A DNA stretch of 64,000 nucleotides from Sinorhizobium medicae (lineage in GTDB: Bacteria > Pseudomonadota > Alphaproteobacteria > Rhizobiales > Rhizobiaceae). The translations under genes and the position numbers were made by a program. The stretch is from the NCBI RefSeq assembly GCF_007827695.1, contig NZ_VITA01000002.1:398018-462017 (forward strand). Direction: 5' to 3'. Shown one piece after another: positions 61,651 to 64,000 of this stretch (its first letter is position 1; each line of letters begins with the position of its first letter). The notes below the pieces were generated by a model. The model was given only the letters and a program-made list of their open reading frames with translations, had not been told where the DNA came from and searched no databases.

Positions 61651-61956
61651 GAGGAAGGAGGCATCCGATTGCGGTCGCGACTCGCGCTATACGCGACCCT
61701 GTCTCCTGTTTATCCGTGGGCGGCAAACGGGAACAGTAGCAATTTGTGACCTCACGTGTTCAAATTTGCGTTGCCACGCCTGCAGTCATCTTCGAAGGCG
61801 GTCAGCTGTGCCGACCGGACCGGCGCTCCTTCCGGCGGCGCGCCGCGGCCTTGACAAAACCGGCGCATCATGCGCTTTTCCGCCCGACTTTGATCATGCC
61901 GCCCTGCGCCGTTTGCGACACGCGCGGTCTTAAGCAATTCCGGGACTATATATACG
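61651..61956. other. MFS / aspS divergent intergenic region
   Basis: This 306-bp spacer has a consensus -35-like CTTGAC at 61850-61855 with only a poor -10 downstream, and a CTATAT hexamer at 61946-61951 just ahead of the aspS ATG. No ORF with convincing bias is seen, and no T-box or tRNA-like leader was recognised. Confidence 0.45.
61946..61951 (+). promoter_or_regulatory. -10-like hexamer directly upstream of aspS
   Basis: CTATAT matches the rhizobial -10 consensus and ends 5 bp before the ATG, so a start site 6-7 bp downstream would fall on or next to the A of the start codon. The -35 at the expected distance is poor. No close Shine-Dalgarno exists, only a GGGA about 11 nt upstream. Leaderless transcription is possible but unproven. 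Confidence 0.35.
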
Positions 61957-63744
61957 ATGCACCGTTACCGCAGCCACACCTGTGCCGCCCTCCGCAAGTC
62001 GGATGTCGGCTCCACCGTTCGCCTTTCCGGCTGGGTTCACCGCGTCCGCGATCACGGCGGCGTGCTCTTCATCGATTTGCGCGACCATTATGGCATGACC
62101 CAGGTCGTCGCCGATCCGGATTCGCCGGCCTTCAAAGCGGCCGAGACGGTGCGCGGCGAATGGGTCATTCGCGTCGACGGTGCCGTCAAGGCGCGCACCG
62201 ACGAGACGGTCAACCGGAACATGCCTACGGGTGAGGTCGAGCTTTATGCCCGCGAGATCGAGGTGCTCTCGGCCGCCAAGGAACTGCCGCTGCCGGTTTT
62301 CGGCGAGCCGGACTATCCCGAAGACGTGCGCCTGAAATACCGCTTCCTCGATCTGCGCCGCGAGACGCTGCACAAGAACATCGTCAGGCGCACCGAAATC
62401 ATCGCCGCCATGCGGCGCCGGATGAGCGACATAGGCTTCACCGAATATACGACCCCGATCCTGACGGCCTCGTCGCCGGAAGGCGCGCGCGACTTCCTGG
62501 TGCCCAGCCGCATCCACCCCGGAAATTTCTATGCGCTGCCGCAGGCCCCTCAGCAGTACAAGCAGCTCCTGATGGTTGCGGGCTTTGACCGGTACTTCCA
62601 GATTGCTCCGTGTTTCCGCGACGAGGATCCGCGCGCCGACCGTCTGCCCGGCGAGTTCTATCAGCTCGATCTCGAAATGAGCTTCGTCGAACAGGAGGAC
62701 GTTTGGGACGCCATGGAGCCGATGATCCGGGCGATCTTCGCGGATTTCGCCGGAGGCAAGCCGGTGACGGACAAGTTCCCGCGCATTCCCTATGACGCGG
62801 CGATCCGCAAATATGGTTCCGATAAGCCGGATCTGCGCAACCCGATCGAGATGCAGGAGGTTACGGAGCATTTCGCCGGTTCCGGCTTCAAGGTCTTCGC
62901 CAATATGATAGCCTCCAACCCGAAGGTGGAGATCTGGGCCATTCCCGCCAAGACCGGCGGCTCTCGCGCTTTCTGCGACCGTATGAACGCCTGGGCTCAA
63001 AGCCAGGGTCAGCCGGGCCTCGGATATATATTCTGGCGCAAGGAAGGCGAGAAGCTCGAAGGTGCCGGTCCGCTCGCCAAGAATATCGGCGAGGAGCGGA
63101 CCGACGCCATCCGCACGCAACTCGGTCTCGGGGACGGCGACGCCTGCTTCTTCGTTGCCGGGGAACCGGCGAAATTCTACAAGTTCGCCGGCGAAGCCCG
63201 CACAAGGGCAGGCGAGGAATTGAACCTCGTCGACCGTGAGCGTTACGAGCTGTGCTGGATCGTGGACTTCCCGTTCTATGAATGGAACGAGGAGGAAAAG
63301 CGCGTCGATTTCGCCCACAACCCGTTCTCGATGCCGCAGGGTGGCCTCACTGCTCTTTCGAGCGACGATCTCCTGTCGATCAAGGCTTTCCAGTACGACA
63401 TGGTGTGCAACGGCTTCGAGATCGCCTCGGGTTCGATCCGTAACCAGTCGCCGGAACTCATGGTGAAGGCTTTCGAGAATGTCGGGCTCAGCCAGGCTGA
63501 CGTGGAAGAGCGGTTCGGTGGTCTCTACCGCGCGTTCCAATATGGTGCCCCGCCGCATGGCGGCATGGCTTTCGGCATCGATCGCATCGTCATGCTGCTG
63601 GTCGGCGCCAAGAATTTGCGCGAAATCTCTCTGTTTCCGATGAACCAGCAGGCTCAGGACCTGCTGATGGGGGCCCCTTCGCCGGCGGAGCCGGCGCAGC
63701 TCAGGGAACTGGCGATCCGACCGGTACCGCAGAAGAAGGATTGA
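61957..63744 (+). CDS. aspS: aspartyl-tRNA synthetase
   Basis: The 595-residue bacterial-type class IIb synthetase has an N-terminal OB-fold ([20 protein letters not shown]). Motif 2 is [10 protein letters not shown] and motif 3 is [13 protein letters not shown]. It has the GAD insertion domain and the C-terminal [14 protein letters not shown] extension. It charges tRNA-Asp and, in bacteria lacking AsnRS, can also misacylate tRNA-Asn; which applies here cannot be read from this window. A candidate terminator follows. Confidence 0.97.
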   Translation: MHRYRSHTCAALRKSDVGSTVRLSGWVHRVRDHGGVLFIDLRDHYGMTQVVADPDSPAFKAAETVRGEWVIRVDGAVKARTDETVNRNMPTGEVELYAREIEVLSAAKELPLPVFGEPDYPEDVRLKYRFLDLRRETLHKNIVRRTEIIAAMRRRMSDIGFTEYTTPILTASSPEGARDFLVPSRIHPGNFYALPQAPQQYKQLLMVAGFDRYFQIAPCFRDEDPRADRLPGEFYQLDLEMSFVEQEDVWDAMEPMIRAIFADFAGGKPVTDKFPRIPYDAAIRKYGSDKPDLRNPIEMQEVTEHFAGSGFKVFANMIASNPKVEIWAIPAKTGGSRAFCDRMNAWAQSQGQPGLGYIFWRKEGEKLEGAGPLAKNIGEERTDAIRTQLGLGDGDACFFVAGEPAKFYKFAGEARTRAGEELNLVDRERYELCWIVDFPFYEWNEEEKRVDFAHNPFSMPQGGLTALSSDDLLSIKAFQYDMVCNGFEIASGSIRNQSPELMVKAFENVGLSQADVEERFGGLYRAFQYGAPPHGGMAFGIDRIVMLLVGAKNLREISLFPMNQQAQDLLMGAPSPAEPAQLRELAIRPVPQKKD

Positions 63745-63763
63745 TCATCCTTGCAGGGAAAAC

Positions 63764-63787
63764 CCGGCGATGAACGCGCCGGATTTT
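63764..63787 (+). terminator. candidate terminator of aspS
   Basis: CCGGCG (63764-63769) pairs with CGCCGG (63777-63782) across a 7-base loop and is followed by ATTTTC. The stem is only 6 bp, so termination efficiency is uncertain. Confidence 0.55.
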
Positions 63788-63814
63788 CGCTCGCTTCTAG
63801 CCTCACCTCTATGC

Positions 63815-63923
63815 TTGTCACAGGAATCCTGTGTGTCGAAACTGTGCTTATATGGGTGCGGGCGGAAGGCCGTCGGAATCCTGGTCTTTAAAGACCGTGT
63901 GCTGGCTCTGGTCCTCCGCCCGC
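63815..63923. repeat. nested palindromes in the aspS downstream spacer
   Basis: CACAGG-AAT-CCTGTG at 63819-63833 is followed by a long stem, GCGGGCGGA (63858-63866) with TCCGCCCGC (63915-63923). The long stem encloses the perfect 14-bp palindrome GGTCTTTAAAGACC at 63883-63896. The outer arms resemble RIME arms, but the inner part is distinct. Confidence 0.5.
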
Positions 63924-63995
63924 TTCGAATCCCTAACCTGAACAGTTGACGGAGGCCGTCACAGCGGACCTCGCATCACAGGATAAGGCAGTCCC

Positions 63996-64000
63996 ATGAT
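63996..64000 (+). CDS. possible start of a downstream gene (partial, 5 bases visible)
   Basis: ATG at 63996-63998 is preceded by GATAAGG at Shine-Dalgarno spacing. The product cannot be identified from five bases; it is listed only because the context looks like a real translation start at the window edge. Confidence 0.3.

Noticed and set aside
61930..63558. 542-codon minus-strand frame opposite aspS
   Set aside because: Antisense to a complete synthetase; no start-site signal or motif.

Overview
The window looks like a chromosomal segment of a Sinorhizobium/Ensifer-type alphaproteobacterium (Rhizobiales). Four things point there: G+C-rich DNA with strong third-position G/C bias; gene blocks typical of the order (fabF-mltG, yicC-gmk, lptF-lptG-lptD-surA-pdxA-rsmA, hdaA-ppk-ppx, purM-purN, rnd); a RopB/Omp25-type outer-membrane protein; and several copies of palindromic intergenic repeats of the rhizobial RIME/mosaic type. 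No rRNA, tRNA, insertion sequence, prophage or CRISPR array was seen. The replicon and species cannot be fixed from sequence reading alone.

Layout. 1-1626: 3' end of fabF, then mltG. 1668-12613: an accessory divergon of nine genes. Leftward it encodes an M20-type amidohydrolase, a YtcJ-type amidohydrolase, a COG0523 GTPase and a ThDP-dependent decarboxylase/synthase. Rightward it encodes a LysR regulator and a polyamine/opine-type ABC transporter. The two arms meet at a 119-bp intergenic region with a striking inverted repeat. 12780-24216: core genes for guanylate synthesis, rRNA methylation, pyridoxal phosphate, LPS export (lptD/F/G and a SurA-like chaperone), pepA and holC. 24316-28810: a sugar-dehydrogenase-like oxidoreductase, a GNAT acetyltransferase, an ABC-F ATPase and a small exported protein. 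29096-31744: a three-part fusion of adenylation domain, carrier protein and membrane acyltransferase, the most unusual protein here. 31685-35926: DinB-like protein, repeat mosaic, GST, ndk, a lipoprotein/CGNR-regulator pair and an orphan LivH-like permease behind a perfect operator-like palindrome.

35964-41322: moaE-moaD-pgsA, uvrC with a pteridine-reductase-like SDR, and the RopB-like porin. 41411-47017: GST, RNase T2, small exported protein, rlmJ, a molybdopterin oxidoreductase and a Nudix hydrolase. 47078-50201: purN-purM with a triplicated start region, and a PerM/AI-2E-type transporter divergent from purM. 50201-54934: twin RIME repeats, then hdaA-ppk-ppx. 55065-61650: phytase-like esterase, class III adenylate cyclase, RNase D, Tat multicopper oxidase and an MFS transporter, all leftward. 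61957-63744: aspS, followed by a palindrome-rich spacer.

How the genes fit together. The accessory divergon reads as import of an N-acylated, amide-linked or guanidino-type compound, hydrolysis by two metal-dependent amidohydrolases (possibly metallated by the GTPase), and conversion of a 2-oxo acid by the ThDP enzyme, under one LysR regulator. The fusion protein has the logic of activate, tether, then transfer across the membrane, which suggests acylation of a surface glycan. Functions come from motif reading and family knowledge; no database search was run.
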